Counted from the stretch's first letter, positions 27,070-36,348 are shown. The stretch: 64,000 nt of DNA from Scandinavium manionii (GCF_024764775.1 NZ_JALIGC010000039.1:558001-622000); one strand, 5' to 3'. Notes: a model not told the origin generated them from the sequence alone. Numbers and translations are program-made.

Positions 27070-28494
27070 TTGAACGTCTCTGCCGCAGTACGCCAGGCCG
27101 TCACCCGCACCACCTGGTATAAAAACCGCAAAACCTACCGTGTTCTGTTCTGGCGTGAAATCACCCCCCTTGCTGTGCCTATTTTCCTGGAGAATACCTG
27201 CGTTCTTTTAATGGGCGTGTTGAGTACATTCCTGGTGAGCTGGCTCGGGGCGGATGCGATGGCCGGAGTTGGGCTGGCAGACAGCTTTAACATGGTTATC
27301 ATGGCGTTCTTTGCTGCTATCGATCTCGGGACAACGGTGGTCGTTGCCTTCAGTCTGGGCAAGCGTAACCGAAAACAGGCGAGGGCGGCAGCCCGCCAGT
27401 CGCTGGTTATCATGACGCTGTTCTCGATTATCCTCGCCGCGGTCATTCATCTGTTTGGGCGGGAAATTATTGAAGTGGTGGCCGGGGCTGCGTCGCCACA
27501 TGTCAAAGAACTGGCGCTGACCTATCTCGAACTGACGGTGCTGAGCTATCCGGCGGCGGCGATCGCGCTGATCGGCAGCGGGGCGCTGCGCGGGGCGGGC
27601 AACACCAAAATTCCGCTGCTGATTAACGGCGGGATGAACATCCTTAACATTATTATCAGTAGTGTCCTGATTTATGGGGCGTTCTCCTGGCAGGGGATGG
27701 GATTTGTCGGTGCCGGTCTGGGGCTGACGATTTCACGCTATATCGGTGCGGTGGCGATTGTTGCGGTGCTGGCGGTCGGCTTCAACCCGGCGCTGCGTAT
27801 TCCGCTAAAGAGTTATATCAAGCCGCTTAACTTCGCCATTATTTGGGAAGTGATGGGGATTGGTATTCCAGCGAGTATCGAATCGGTGCTGTTTAACAGC
27901 GGCAAACTGCTGACGCAGATGTTCGTCGCCGGGATGGGTACCGACGTTATTGCTGGCAACTTTATCGCCTTTTCGGTGGCGTCATTGATAAACCTGCCGG
28001 GGAACGCGCTGGGCTCGGCGTCGACCATCATTACCGGCAAGCGACTTGGCAAAGGGCAAATTGGTCAGGCGGAAAAGCAGCTGCGCCATGTGTTCTGGAT
28101 GTCGACCATCGTGTTGACCGCTATTGCCTGGGGCACCGCCCCGTTCGCCGGTTTGTTCGCTTCTTTCTATACCCACGAAGCGGATGTCAAAGAAGTGGTG
28201 AAAGAGTTGCTGTGGCTGAACGCCGCATTTATGCCGATTTGGTCTGCGTCGTGGGTGTTACCGGCCGGGCTGAAAGGCGCGCGTGATGCGCGTTACGCCA
28301 TGTGGGTGTCGATGTTCAGCATGTGGGGCGCCCGCGTGGTTGCCGGTTACTTCCTCGGGATTGTCCTGGGATGGGGCGTGGTTGGCGTATGGCTCGGCAT
28401 GTTCCTCGACTGGGCGGTGCGCGGCGTGGCGTTCTACTGGCGGATGATCAGCGGCCGCTGGCTGTGGAAATATCCGCGCGTGAGGAACCAATAA
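27070..28494 (+). CDS. yeeO: MATE-family exporter YeeO
   Basis: 474 residues starting at a TTG (27070); no better start is visible before the strongly conserved VLFWREITPLAVPIFLENTCVLLMGV. About 12 membrane segments. It is a MATE exporter; E. coli YeeO exports dipeptides and flavins. FMN/peptide specificity here is by homology. It is shorter than annotated K-12 YeeO, whose extra N-terminus is not found in this window, so the true start could differ. It lies next to a tRNA-Asn, as in E. coli. Confidence 0.9.
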   Translation: MNVSAAVRQAVTRTTWYKNRKTYRVLFWREITPLAVPIFLENTCVLLMGVLSTFLVSWLGADAMAGVGLADSFNMVIMAFFAAIDLGTTVVVAFSLGKRNRKQARAAARQSLVIMTLFSIILAAVIHLFGREIIEVVAGAASPHVKELALTYLELTVLSYPAAAIALIGSGALRGAGNTKIPLLINGGMNILNIIISSVLIYGAFSWQGMGFVGAGLGLTISRYIGAVAIVAVLAVGFNPALRIPLKSYIKPLNFAIIWEVMGIGIPASIESVLFNSGKLLTQMFVAGMGTDVIAGNFIAFSVASLINLPGNALGSASTIITGKRLGKGQIGQAEKQLRHVFWMSTIVLTAIAWGTAPFAGLFASFYTHEADVKEVVKELLWLNAAFMPIWSASWVLPAGLKGARDARYAMWVSMFSMWGARVVAGYFLGIVLGWGVVGVWLGMFLDWAVRGVAFYWRMISGRWLWKYPRVRNQ

Positions 28495-28497
28495 AAA

Positions 28498-28526
28498 AAC
28501 GCACAGAAGGGATCTTTCTGTGCGTT
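28498..28526 (+). terminator. Hairpin terminator after yeeO
   Basis: A 10-bp stem (AACGCACAGA at 28498-28507 with 28517-28526) just after the stop codon. The following T-tract is interrupted (GGGTTATTT), so strength is uncertain. Confidence 0.65.
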
Positions 28527-28558
28527 GGGTTATTTCAATCAATGCTCAAAATAATTTG

Positions 28559-28649
28559 CGCTACAGGTAGGCGGCAATTGAGCGCATCCTCTGGATCTTA
28601 CTTGCGTAAGTGACAGGGGGGAGCGAGTGCAGCCAACACCCCTGTAGCG
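28559..28649. repeat. Intergenic palindromic element between yeeO and puuB
   Basis: A 91-base stretch bounded by a 9-bp inverted repeat (CGCTACAGG at 28559-28567 and CCTGTAGCG at 28641-28649), with a second internal hairpin (CTTAC/GTAAG). It lies between the convergent 3' ends of yeeO and puuB. It could be a mobile intergenic repeat or a bidirectional terminator; I do not recognise its family. Confidence 0.5.
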
Positions 28650-28665
28650 TGAAGTATGAAGAGCA

Positions 28666-29946
28666 TTACACCCCAAGGCGATCGCGAAGACTGTAGTACG
28701 CCGCACCCATCGCGGTGAACGGAATGCGCAGCGTACGGCCACCCGGGAACGGGTAGTGCGGCAGCTTGGCAAACGCGTCAAAGCGTTCTGCATCGCCACG
28801 CAGTAATTCGGAAATCAAACGTCCCGCCAGATGCGTACAGGTCACACCATGACCGCTGTAGCCCTGCATGTAGTAAATGTTGTTATCCAGACGCCCGAAC
28901 TGCGGCATCCGTGACAGCGTCAACAGGAAGTTGCCGGTCCAGCTGTAGTCAATCTTCACGCCTTTTAGCTGCGGGAATGTTTTCAGCAGGTTCGGCATTA
29001 CCAGACGCTCGATATCCGCCGGGTCACGCGCCCCATACACCACGCCGCCGCCGTACAGCAGGCGGTTGTCGCCGGTCAAACGGTAATAATCAAGCAGATA
29101 GTTACAGTCTTCCACGCAGTAATTGTTCGGAATCAACGAACGTGCAACGTCTTCGCTCAGCGGTTCAGTGGTTAACACCTGGGTGCCGCATGGCATGCTG
29201 CGTTTCGCCAGTTCCGGCTCCAGTTTATCGCCCAGATAGGCGTTGCCCGCCACAATCACGTACTTCGCCGTCACCTGGCCCTTTGCAGTGCTGACCACCG
29301 CCGGGCTGCTGTGCTGAATATTCGTCACCGGCGATTGCTCATACACGCGGCCACCGTTCAGGCGAATTGCATTAGCTTCACCGATCGCCAGATTGAGCGG
29401 ATGAATATGGCCGCCGCTGTGGTCGAGCAGGGCACCGACGTAGCGATCGCTGTCCACTTCACGTTTCAGCTCGTTGGCGTCCAGCATTTCCAACTGGGTG
29501 TTGCCGTAGCGTTCCCAGTTGGCTTTCTGTTCTTCCAGTGTTTCGAGCTGTTTATGGTTCATCGCCACGAACAGACCGCCCGGACGATAATCGCAATCAA
29601 TCTGATAGCGTTTGATGCGCTCGCGAATAATCTTGCCGCCTTCAAACATCATGCTGCCGAGCATTTTGGCCGAATCCGGGCCGTAGGTGCGCTCGATAAC
29701 GTCGATATCACGGCTGTAAGAGTTGACCAGCTGGCCGCCGTTACGACCGCTGGCGCCGAAACCGATGCGTGCCGATTCCAGCAGCACCACGTCGTAACCC
29801 ATTTCGGCAAGATGCAGCGCGGAGGAAAGCCCGGTGTAACCGCCGCCGACCACGCACACGTCACAGGTGACGGACTCGCTCAGGGTCGGAAACGGTTCAT
29901 ACTGATTGGCGCTTGCGGCGTAATAGCTGGTGGTATGTTCAGTCAT
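28666..29946 (-). CDS. puuB: Gamma-glutamylputrescine oxidoreductase
   Basis: 426 residues. It is an FAD-dependent amine oxidase of the DAO family that oxidises gamma-glutamylputrescine to gamma-glutamyl-gamma-aminobutyraldehyde, the second step of the Puu pathway. The N-terminal FAD motif CDVCVVGGGYTGLSSALHLAEMG (residues 29-51) and GFGASGRNGGQLVNSYSRD are present, with YYMQGYSGHGVTCTHLAGRL near the C-terminus. It starts 2 bases after the puuC stop codon. In E. coli puuE follows; here the next thing is the intergenic palindrome and yeeO. Confidence 0.96.
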   Translation of the reverse strand: MTEHTTSYYAASANQYEPFPTLSESVTCDVCVVGGGYTGLSSALHLAEMGYDVVLLESARIGFGASGRNGGQLVNSYSRDIDVIERTYGPDSAKMLGSMMFEGGKIIRERIKRYQIDCDYRPGGLFVAMNHKQLETLEEQKANWERYGNTQLEMLDANELKREVDSDRYVGALLDHSGGHIHPLNLAIGEANAIRLNGGRVYEQSPVTNIQHSSPAVVSTAKGQVTAKYVIVAGNAYLGDKLEPELAKRSMPCGTQVLTTEPLSEDVARSLIPNNYCVEDCNYLLDYYRLTGDNRLLYGGGVVYGARDPADIERLVMPNLLKTFPQLKGVKIDYSWTGNFLLTLSRMPQFGRLDNNIYYMQGYSGHGVTCTHLAGRLISELLRGDAERFDAFAKLPHYPFPGGRTLRIPFTAMGAAYYSLRDRLGV

Positions 29947-29948
29947 GA

Positions 29949-31436
29949 TTAAGGCTCCAGGGCAATCCAGATAGTTTTCAGTTCACTAAATTTTTCCAGG
30001 GCGTGCAGGGATTTATCGCGTCCGTTACCGCTCTGCTTATAACCGCCGAACGGCACGGTCATGTCGCCATCGTTATAGTTGTTAACGAACACTGAACCGG
30101 CTTTCAGGCGGCGACTCATGCGATGCGCACGTGACAGGTCGTTAGTCCACACGGCAGCGCCGAGTCCGTATTCGCTGTCGTTAGCCAGTTCCAGCGCCTG
30201 CGCTTCGGTTTTAAAGCGGGTAACAACCAGCACCGGGCCGAAGATTTCATCGCGGCCGACGCGTGCAGTCGGTGCGGTATCGACAAAAATAGTCGGGCCG
30301 ATAGCCGCCGGATGTTTGCCGTCGCGGCCATCCAGCGCCAGCGTGCCCTGAGTTTCACCGTCGCGAATAAAGCTGTGAACGGTGTCGGCATGGGCGTTAT
30401 CAATCAGCGTACCCATGGTGGTATTTGGGTCGAGAGGATTACCCGGCAGCCAGTTTTTGGCCTGTTCTTTCAGCAGCGCGATAAACGGGTCGGCGATGCT
30501 CTCTTCCAGCAGCAGACGCGTACCAGCGATACACACCTGGCCCTGGTTGTAGAAGATGCCGGCGGCGGTATTAGCGGCGGCTTTTTCAATGTCCGGGCAA
30601 TCGGCAAACACGATATTGGCACTCTTGCCGCCAGCTTCCAGCCACACGCGTTTCATGTTGCTGTCGCCCGCGTCTTTCAGCAGCTGTTTGCCGGTGCGGG
30701 TCGAACCGGTGAAGGTGATGACATCCACGTCCGGATGCTGAGACAGCGCCTGGCCCGCTTCATGACCAAAGCCGCTGATGACGTTGAACACGCCGTCCGG
30801 CAGTCCGGCTTGTTTCGCCAGCTGCGCCAGACGAATGGCGGTTAACGGTGATTTTTCAGAAGGTTTGAGGATAACGCTGTTGCCTGACGCCAGCGCAGGG
30901 CCCAGTTTCCAGCAGGCCAGCAGTAGCGGGAAGTTCCACGGAACGACGGCCGCCACCACGCCGATAGGCTCACGCACAATCAGCGCCAGTTCGTTTACGC
31001 CAGTGGTGGCCACTTCGCCATATACTTTATCTATAGCCTCGGCATACCAGCGGATAGCGCGGGCCGCGCCAGGAATATCATCACGCAGGCTATGGCGAAT
31101 AGGCTTACCGGTGTCGAGTGTCTCCAGCAGCGCCAGCTCCTCGTGATGCTGTTCCATCAAATCCGCCAGCGTGTTCAGCACGGCTTTACGTTTTGCCGGG
31201 GAGGCCTGCGACCAGTCGCCGCGCTCGAAAACGTCGCGAGCGCCACGCACGGCGATATCCACATCGGCTTTTTTCCCGCGCGCCACCTGGGCAAGCGGGC
31301 GCTGTCCGGCAGGGTCAATGATTTCAAAGGTGCTGTTGTCTTGCGCCTGGCAGTATTCGCCGTTAATAAACAAACGGGTTTCTATAGAGGCATTTTTCGC
31401 TTTTTCCTGCCAGTAATTCAGATGCTGAAAGTCCAT
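29949..31436 (-). CDS. puuC: Gamma-glutamyl-gamma-aminobutyraldehyde dehydrogenase
   Basis: 495 residues, aldehyde dehydrogenase superfamily. It oxidises the PuuB product to gamma-glutamyl-GABA with NAD(P)+. Motifs are VVPWNFPLLLACWKLGPAL, the NAD loop FTGSTRTGKQL, the general base Glu in WLEAGGKSANIV, and the nucleophile Cys in NQGQVCIAGTRL (near residue 302). It is in the puuD-R-C-B transcription unit with a 149-base gap after puuR. Length is normal. Confidence 0.95.
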   Translation of the reverse strand: MDFQHLNYWQEKAKNASIETRLFINGEYCQAQDNSTFEIIDPAGQRPLAQVARGKKADVDIAVRGARDVFERGDWSQASPAKRKAVLNTLADLMEQHHEELALLETLDTGKPIRHSLRDDIPGAARAIRWYAEAIDKVYGEVATTGVNELALIVREPIGVVAAVVPWNFPLLLACWKLGPALASGNSVILKPSEKSPLTAIRLAQLAKQAGLPDGVFNVISGFGHEAGQALSQHPDVDVITFTGSTRTGKQLLKDAGDSNMKRVWLEAGGKSANIVFADCPDIEKAAANTAAGIFYNQGQVCIAGTRLLLEESIADPFIALLKEQAKNWLPGNPLDPNTTMGTLIDNAHADTVHSFIRDGETQGTLALDGRDGKHPAAIGPTIFVDTAPTARVGRDEIFGPVLVVTRFKTEAQALELANDSEYGLGAAVWTNDLSRAHRMSRRLKAGSVFVNNYNDGDMTVPFGGYKQSGNGRDKSLHALEKFSELKTIWIALEP

Positions 31437-31585
31437 GGTGACTCCTTTGTATTCAATAAGATAATCGGTCTTTCTCTGCTGCTATCGGCAAAATCTGGCT
31501 GCAAAACGCCCCAGGAAATAAATCCTGTAAAAAGAGCGGCGTTTAAAAAGGCCTGAGAAATCAGGCCAAATTTAATTCAGGAATA

Positions 31586-32143
31586 TCAGAACGTGGTGGG
31601 GGTGTGGGCACTGATGATGCGGCATATGCCTGCGGAAGTGTTGCTAAAGCTGTGTGGTATGCCGGTGTTGATGGCATAACTTTGCCCTGCAACGAGGTGA
31701 TAATCCTGGCCGTTGATGGTCAGAATCACGTCACCTTCCAGTATCGTGCCTATTTCCTCACCCTGGTGTTTGATCCTCTCCCCGGTTGTTGTGCCCGGTT
31801 GGTAAGTCTCGAAGATCATTGCCAGTGTACGGTTCGGATTTCCGTTGTGAACCAACTTCATTGAAACACCCTGACTGCCGATTTCAATCAGGTCATCCTG
31901 ATTGATAACCACCTGCGGCTCATCAGGTTTTTCCGGGTCCGCGAAGAACTCGGAGAGCGACAGCCCATAAACTTTCAGTAACTTTTGCAAGGTACTGATG
32001 GCAGGACTGACTTTGTCCTGTTCTATGGTGCTGATGGCACTATGCGTTAATCCAGACAGTTCGGCGGCACGACGTTGTGAAAGACCCAATTGTTGGCGGA
32101 TCGCTGACAAACGTTTACCCGGCGCCAGGCCGTCATCGCTCAT
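31586..32143 (-). CDS. puuR: Transcriptional repressor PuuR
   Basis: 185 residues. An N-terminal XRE helix-turn-helix (RLSAIRQQLGLSQRRAAELSGLTHSAISTIE, residues 11-41) is followed by a cupin domain (GTTTGERIKHQGEEIGTILEG, residues 117-137). PuuR represses the puu genes and is released by putrescine. It lies between puuD and puuC as in E. coli; a likely operator is at 33086-33100. Confidence 0.95.
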   Translation of the reverse strand: MSDDGLAPGKRLSAIRQQLGLSQRRAAELSGLTHSAISTIEQDKVSPAISTLQKLLKVYGLSLSEFFADPEKPDEPQVVINQDDLIEIGSQGVSMKLVHNGNPNRTLAMIFETYQPGTTTGERIKHQGEEIGTILEGDVILTINGQDYHLVAGQSYAINTGIPHSFSNTSAGICRIISAHTPTTF

Positions 32144-32168
32144 ATTGGCATTTCCTTAACTGTAGGGG

Positions 32169-32933
32169 TCAGAGTCGCTGTTTTTCAGCGAGGTGGTTCT
32201 GACAAGCGGTGATAAAACCTTCAAGCAACAAACGCGACAGGGCGTATTCGCTGCTGTTCCATTCCGGGTGCCATTGCACACCGAGGGCGAACGGGTGATC
32301 GTGAATGCTGGCAGCTTCGACCAGGCCGTCCTGCGAGCGGGCTTCCACGCGCAGCAGCGGACCGAGTGTTTTTGCGCCTTGACCGTGTAATGAGTTCACC
32401 CAAAACGTGTTACAGCCCGGTATTAACTTCGAAAGCAATCCTCCCTCTTGAACCTGAACTTCGTGTGATGGCGCGTACTGCTGCTCCACCGGGAGTTCCG
32501 AATCTTCACGGTGTTCCAGGAACTGAGGTTGATCGCACAGGCGACGATACAGAGTCCCGCCTGTGGCGACAACAAGTTCCTGCAAACCCCGGCAGATGGC
32601 GAAAATGGGGATGCGCCTTTCAAGCCCGGCGGTGATCAACGCCATGCTCAATTCATCACGCCCAGGATCGGCGTCAGGCTCATCGCCGTTTTCACCATAG
32701 AGGTGCGGCTGCACATTGCTGGGGCTGCCAGGTAAGAAGATTCCATCAAGTTTTGGCAGAAGGGCATTCAGCAGTTCCGGCTCCGCCAGCGCATGGGGCA
32801 GGGCAATCGGCAAACCGCCGGCATTTAATACAGCATTCAGGTACTTTTCTTGCAGAGTCTGGGTCTGGTGACCCTTAAGCCTGTTCCTGCACATCACAAC
32901 ACCGATAACTGGCTTGTCAAATATATTGCCCAT
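32169..32933 (-). CDS. puuD: Gamma-glutamyl-GABA hydrolase
   Basis: 254 residues from the ATG at 32933 (MGNIFDKPVIGVVMCRNRLKG), aligned with the E. coli start; an ATG four codons upstream is also possible. It is a class I glutaminase-like hydrolase releasing GABA from gamma-glutamyl-GABA. The nucleophile Cys is in IFAICRGLQELV near residue 114 and the His/Glu in LGVQWHPEWNSSEY. It is divergent from puuA; the 212-base gap between the start codons holds the shared regulatory region. Confidence 0.95.
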   Translation of the reverse strand: MGNIFDKPVIGVVMCRNRLKGHQTQTLQEKYLNAVLNAGGLPIALPHALAEPELLNALLPKLDGIFLPGSPSNVQPHLYGENGDEPDADPGRDELSMALITAGLERRIPIFAICRGLQELVVATGGTLYRRLCDQPQFLEHREDSELPVEQQYAPSHEVQVQEGGLLSKLIPGCNTFWVNSLHGQGAKTLGPLLRVEARSQDGLVEAASIHDHPFALGVQWHPEWNSSEYALSRLLLEGFITACQNHLAEKQRL

Positions 32934-33085
32934 GATCACCCTCACATTCTGGACTAAATTATTGCCAAAACTATTCCATATGGCCTTTTCCGTTCAATAT
33001 TTTCTCAATCTAGCAGTGAGATAACCTCTTTGCAAACTCAACTTAACATTTGACAAACATTTTAGTTAGCGCCATTGTCGATGGG

Positions 33086-33100
33086 TGGACATTATATTTA
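33086..33100 (+). promoter_or_regulatory. Candidate PuuR operator
   Basis: TGGACATTATATTTA matches the reverse complement of the reported PuuR recognition sequence (AAAATATAATGAACA) at 12 of 15 positions. It lies about 46 bases before the puuA start, between divergent puuD and puuA. The match is from memory of the E. coli consensus. Confidence 0.6.
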
Positions 33101-33145
33101 ACGGTTGAAGTCAGTGACCGGCATCCAAAGCAACGGCGGTGAATC

Positions 33146-34564
33146 ATGGAAACTAATATCGTAGAAGTTGAGAATTTTGTTCAGCATTCCGAAGAGAGAC
33201 GAAGTAGCGCGTTTGCACGCGAAGTAAAGACCTTCCTCGAGCGTTACCCTAATACCCAATATGTTGATGTCCTGTTGACCGACCTGAACGGTTGCTTCCG
33301 TGGCAAACGTATTCCGGTTTCCAGCCTGCGCAAGATTGAGAAAGGCTGCTATTTCCCGGCGTCCGTGTTTGCGATGGATATCCTCGGCAACGTCGTAGAA
33401 GAAGCGGGCCTGGGACAAGAGCTGGGCGAGCCGGATCGCAGTTGTGTACCGGTGCTGGGTACCTTAACCCCGTCAGCGGCTGACCCGGAATTTATTGGCC
33501 AAATGATGCTGACCATGCTGGATGAAGATGGCGCTCCCTTTGACGTTGAGCCGCGGAACGTGCTGAATCGACTCTGGCAGCAGCTGCGCCAGCGCGGTCT
33601 GTTCCCCGTGGTAGCGGTAGAGCTGGAGTTCTATTTACTTGACCGTCAGCGCGATAACGAAGGTTTCCTACAGCCGCCCTGCGCGCCGGGCACCGATGAC
33701 CGCAATACCCAAAGCCAGGTTTACTCCGTTGATAACCTTAACCACTTCGCGGACGTGCTGACCGATATCGACGATTTAGCGCGTTTACAGCTGATCCCGG
33801 CGGATGGCGCGGTAGCCGAAGCGTCACCGGGCCAGTTTGAAATCAACCTTCACCACACCGATAACGTGCTTGATGCCTGCGACGATGCGCTGGCGCTGAA
33901 ACGTCTGGTGCGTACGGTGGCAGAAAAACACAAAATGCACGCCACCTTTATGGCGAAGCCGTATGAAGACTATGCCGGTAGCGGGATGCACATTCATATC
34001 AGCATGCTGAACAGCAAAGGCGAAAACGTGCTGGCGGATGCCGATGGCGAAGATTCGAGCATCCTCAAGCGTTCGCTTGCAGGAATGATAGATTTGATGC
34101 CTGCATCTATGGCACTGTTAGCGCCGAACGTTAACTCCTACCGTCGTTTCCAGCCGGGTATGTACGTGCCAACGCAGGCTTCCTGGGGGCACAACAACCG
34201 TACCGTTGCGCTGCGCATCCCGTGTGGCGATCGTGACAATCACCGTGTCGAATACCGCGTAGCGGGTGCTGATGCCAACCCATATCTGGTGATGGCGTCA
34301 ATCCTCGCGGGTATTTTGCACGGACTGAACAACGATCTGCCGCTACAGGAAGAAGTCGAAGGCAATGGTCTGGAGCAGGAAGGTCTGCCGTTCCCGATTC
34401 GCCAGAGCGATGCGCTGTGGGAATTCATGCAAAACGACAGCCTGCGTGAACTGATGGGTGAGCGCTTCAGCCATGTGTTCCACGCCTGTAAGAACGACGA
34501 GTTGATTCAGTTTGAGCGTCTGATCACAGAAACTGAAATTGAGTGGATGCTGAAAAACGCCTGA
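33146..34564 (+). CDS. puuA: Gamma-glutamylputrescine synthetase
   Basis: 472 residues. It is a glutamine synthetase-fold enzyme that ligates glutamate to putrescine with ATP, the first step of Puu catabolism in the cytoplasm. Family motifs are DVLLTDLNGCFRGKRIPV near the N-terminus, VVAVELEFYL (metal-binding), GSGMHIHISM near residue 275 and the arginine-rich NNRTVALRIPCGD. It is divergent from puuD and followed, after a 395-base gap, by puuP. Confidence 0.96.
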   Translation: METNIVEVENFVQHSEERRSSAFAREVKTFLERYPNTQYVDVLLTDLNGCFRGKRIPVSSLRKIEKGCYFPASVFAMDILGNVVEEAGLGQELGEPDRSCVPVLGTLTPSAADPEFIGQMMLTMLDEDGAPFDVEPRNVLNRLWQQLRQRGLFPVVAVELEFYLLDRQRDNEGFLQPPCAPGTDDRNTQSQVYSVDNLNHFADVLTDIDDLARLQLIPADGAVAEASPGQFEINLHHTDNVLDACDDALALKRLVRTVAEKHKMHATFMAKPYEDYAGSGMHIHISMLNSKGENVLADADGEDSSILKRSLAGMIDLMPASMALLAPNVNSYRRFQPGMYVPTQASWGHNNRTVALRIPCGDRDNHRVEYRVAGADANPYLVMASILAGILHGLNNDLPLQEEVEGNGLEQEGLPFPIRQSDALWEFMQNDSLRELMGERFSHVFHACKNDELIQFERLITETEIEWMLKNA

Positions 34565-34586
34565 CCGTGCGTTTCCTGGGCTGTAG

Positions 34587-34612
34587 GCCCGGTAAGCGTA
34601 GCGCCACCGGGC
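34587..34612. repeat. REP-like palindrome after puuA
   Basis: GCCCGGT (34587-34593) and ACCGGGC (34606-34612) flank AAGCGTAGCGCC. This is the palindrome of enteric REP/PU elements. A second hairpin (CGGTCTG at 34649-34655 with CAGACCG at 34664-34670) follows. Together they fill the first half of the 395-base gap between puuA and puuP and may end or stabilise the puuA message. Confidence 0.7.
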
Positions 34613-34772
34613 GTCATACCAGGCAGCAAAATAATAAGTAGCATCATACGGTCTGAGCGGAGCCAGACCGGACGTTTTGCAGGGCAACCTGCCATTTCCC
34701 GGCGTCGCGTAAAGGAGCGCAGGCGGCAACGGGTCTTCAGTTAATCGACAAATTGTATGACGAGGAAATGAG

Positions 34773-34970
34773 ATGATGCAGATGTTTAAATACTCGCACG
34801 GCGAAGGTGAACGCCGTTGCCGCATTGACTACGACGGACCGGTTTCCGGTTATTGCCCGACGTTTTCTCCTTTATTGACACGACTCACCCCCAGGCTAAG
34901 CAGGTTTGCAACAACGACGACATTATCGCAAACCTGGACGCGCATGGGGGGGCTTCGACATGGCGACTAA
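34773..34970 (+). CDS. Possible small leader ORF overlapping puuP
   Basis: A 65-codon open frame beginning ATGATGCAGATG, preceded by a good ribosome binding site (GAGGAAATGAG) and ending 11 bases inside puuP in another frame. I recognise no family. The start (MMQMFKYSHGEGERR) is basic and the rest is rich in Thr/Arg with no membrane segment. It could be a leader peptide coupling to puuP or a chance frame in a long 5' region. Real status is unproven. Confidence 0.3.
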   Translation: MMQMFKYSHGEGERRCRIDYDGPVSGYCPTFSPLLTRLTPRLSRFATTTTLSQTWTRMGGLRHGD

Positions 34971-36348
34971 TTCCTCTGTCGAACTCACGTCGCAGGCGGG
35001 TAAACCGCAGCTACGCAAATCTTTAAAACTCTGGCAGGTGGTGGTGATGGGTCTGGCCTATCTCACCCCGATGTCGGTGTTTGATACTTTCGGTATTGTT
35101 TCCGGCATCAGCAACGGGCACGTACCGGCGTCGTATTTGTTGGCGCTGGCGGGCGTGTTGTTTACTGCGATAAGCTACGGCAAACTGGTTCGCCAGTTTC
35201 CGCAGGCGGGTTCCGCTTATACCTACGCGCAAAAATCCATTAGCCCGCACGTCGGCTTTATGGTCGGCTGGTCATCGCTACTGGATTATCTGTTCCTGCC
35301 GATGATTAACGTCCTGTTGGCGAAAATCTATCTCTCTGCGCTGTTCCCTGACGTCGCGCCGTGGATTTGGGTCGTCGGCTTTGTGGCAATTCTCACCGCC
35401 GCCAACCTGAAAAGCGTCAATCTGGTGGCGAACTTCAATACCTTGTTCGTGCTGGTGCAGATTTGCATCATGGTGGTGTTCATCATCCTGGTGGTGCAAG
35501 GGTTGCATAAAGGAGAGGGCGTCGGCACGGTCTGGTCGCTGCAACCGTTTGTCAGCCAGAACGCACACCTGATCCCGATTATTACGGGGGCGACGATAGT
35601 CTGCTTCTCATTCCTCGGTTTTGATGCAGTGACCACGCTGTCTGAAGAAACGCCGGATGCGGCAAAAACAATCCCGAAAGCGATTTTCCTGACGGCGGTT
35701 TACGGCGGGATAATCTTTATTGTGGCGTCGTTCTTCATGCAGCTGTTCTTCCCGGATATCAGCCGCTTCAAGAACCCGGATGCCGCACTGCCGGAGATTG
35801 CGCTGTACGTTGGCGGCAAGCTGTTCCAGTCGATATTCCTCTGCACCACGTTTGTGAACACGCTGGCGTCTGGTCTGGCATCACATGCGAGCGTGTCGCG
35901 CCTGCTGTATGTTATGGGGCGTGATAATGTGTTCCCGGAAAAATACTTCGGTTACGTGCATCCGAAATGGCGCACTCCAGCGCTGAACGTGTTGATGGTC
36001 GGTGTGGTTTCGCTGTCGGCGCTGTTCTTCGATCTGGTGACCGCGACGGCGTTGATTAATTTCGGTGCGCTGGTGGCGTTTACCTTCGTAAACCTGTCGG
36101 TGTTCAACCATTTCTGGCGTCGTGAAGGGCGTAACAAAACCTGGAAAGACAAGGTGAACTACCTGATCCTGCCGCTGATTGGTGCCGCTACCGTCGCCGT
36201 GCTGTGGATAAACCTGGAGGCGACGTCCTTAACGCTGGGACTGGTGTGGGCAGGCGTCGGTTTACTGTATCTGGCGTACCTGACCGGACGCTTCCGCAAG
36301 CCACCACCGCAGTTTGATGCAGCAAAAGCGGAGCGGGCCTGGGAGTGA
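34960..36348 (+). CDS. puuP: Putrescine importer PuuP (APC family)
   Basis: 462 residues from the ATG at 34960 (MATNSSVELTSQAGKPQLRKSLKLWQ), the start that aligns with E. coli PuuP. About 12 membrane segments. It is a high-affinity putrescine/proton symporter of the inner membrane feeding the PuuA reaction. It is paralogous to PlaP at 19099-20457. Motifs GLAYLTPMSVFDTFGIVSG and KLVRQFPQAGSAYTYAQK are in the substrate-binding region. The 5' region holds REP-like hairpins and a candidate leader ORF. Confidence 0.94.
   Translation: MATNSSVELTSQAGKPQLRKSLKLWQVVVMGLAYLTPMSVFDTFGIVSGISNGHVPASYLLALAGVLFTAISYGKLVRQFPQAGSAYTYAQKSISPHVGFMVGWSSLLDYLFLPMINVLLAKIYLSALFPDVAPWIWVVGFVAILTAANLKSVNLVANFNTLFVLVQICIMVVFIILVVQGLHKGEGVGTVWSLQPFVSQNAHLIPIITGATIVCFSFLGFDAVTTLSEETPDAAKTIPKAIFLTAVYGGIIFIVASFFMQLFFPDISRFKNPDAALPEIALYVGGKLFQSIFLCTTFVNTLASGLASHASVSRLLYVMGRDNVFPEKYFGYVHPKWRTPALNVLMVGVVSLSALFFDLVTATALINFGALVAFTFVNLSVFNHFWRREGRNKTWKDKVNYLILPLIGAATVAVLWINLEATSLTLGLVWAGVGLLYLAYLTGRFRKPPPQFDAAKAERAWE

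Noticed and set aside
34587..34670. The two hairpins as a riboswitch for puuP
   Set aside because: The first matches the common REP-like palindrome, and nothing ties either hairpin to ligand binding, so they were reported only as repeats.
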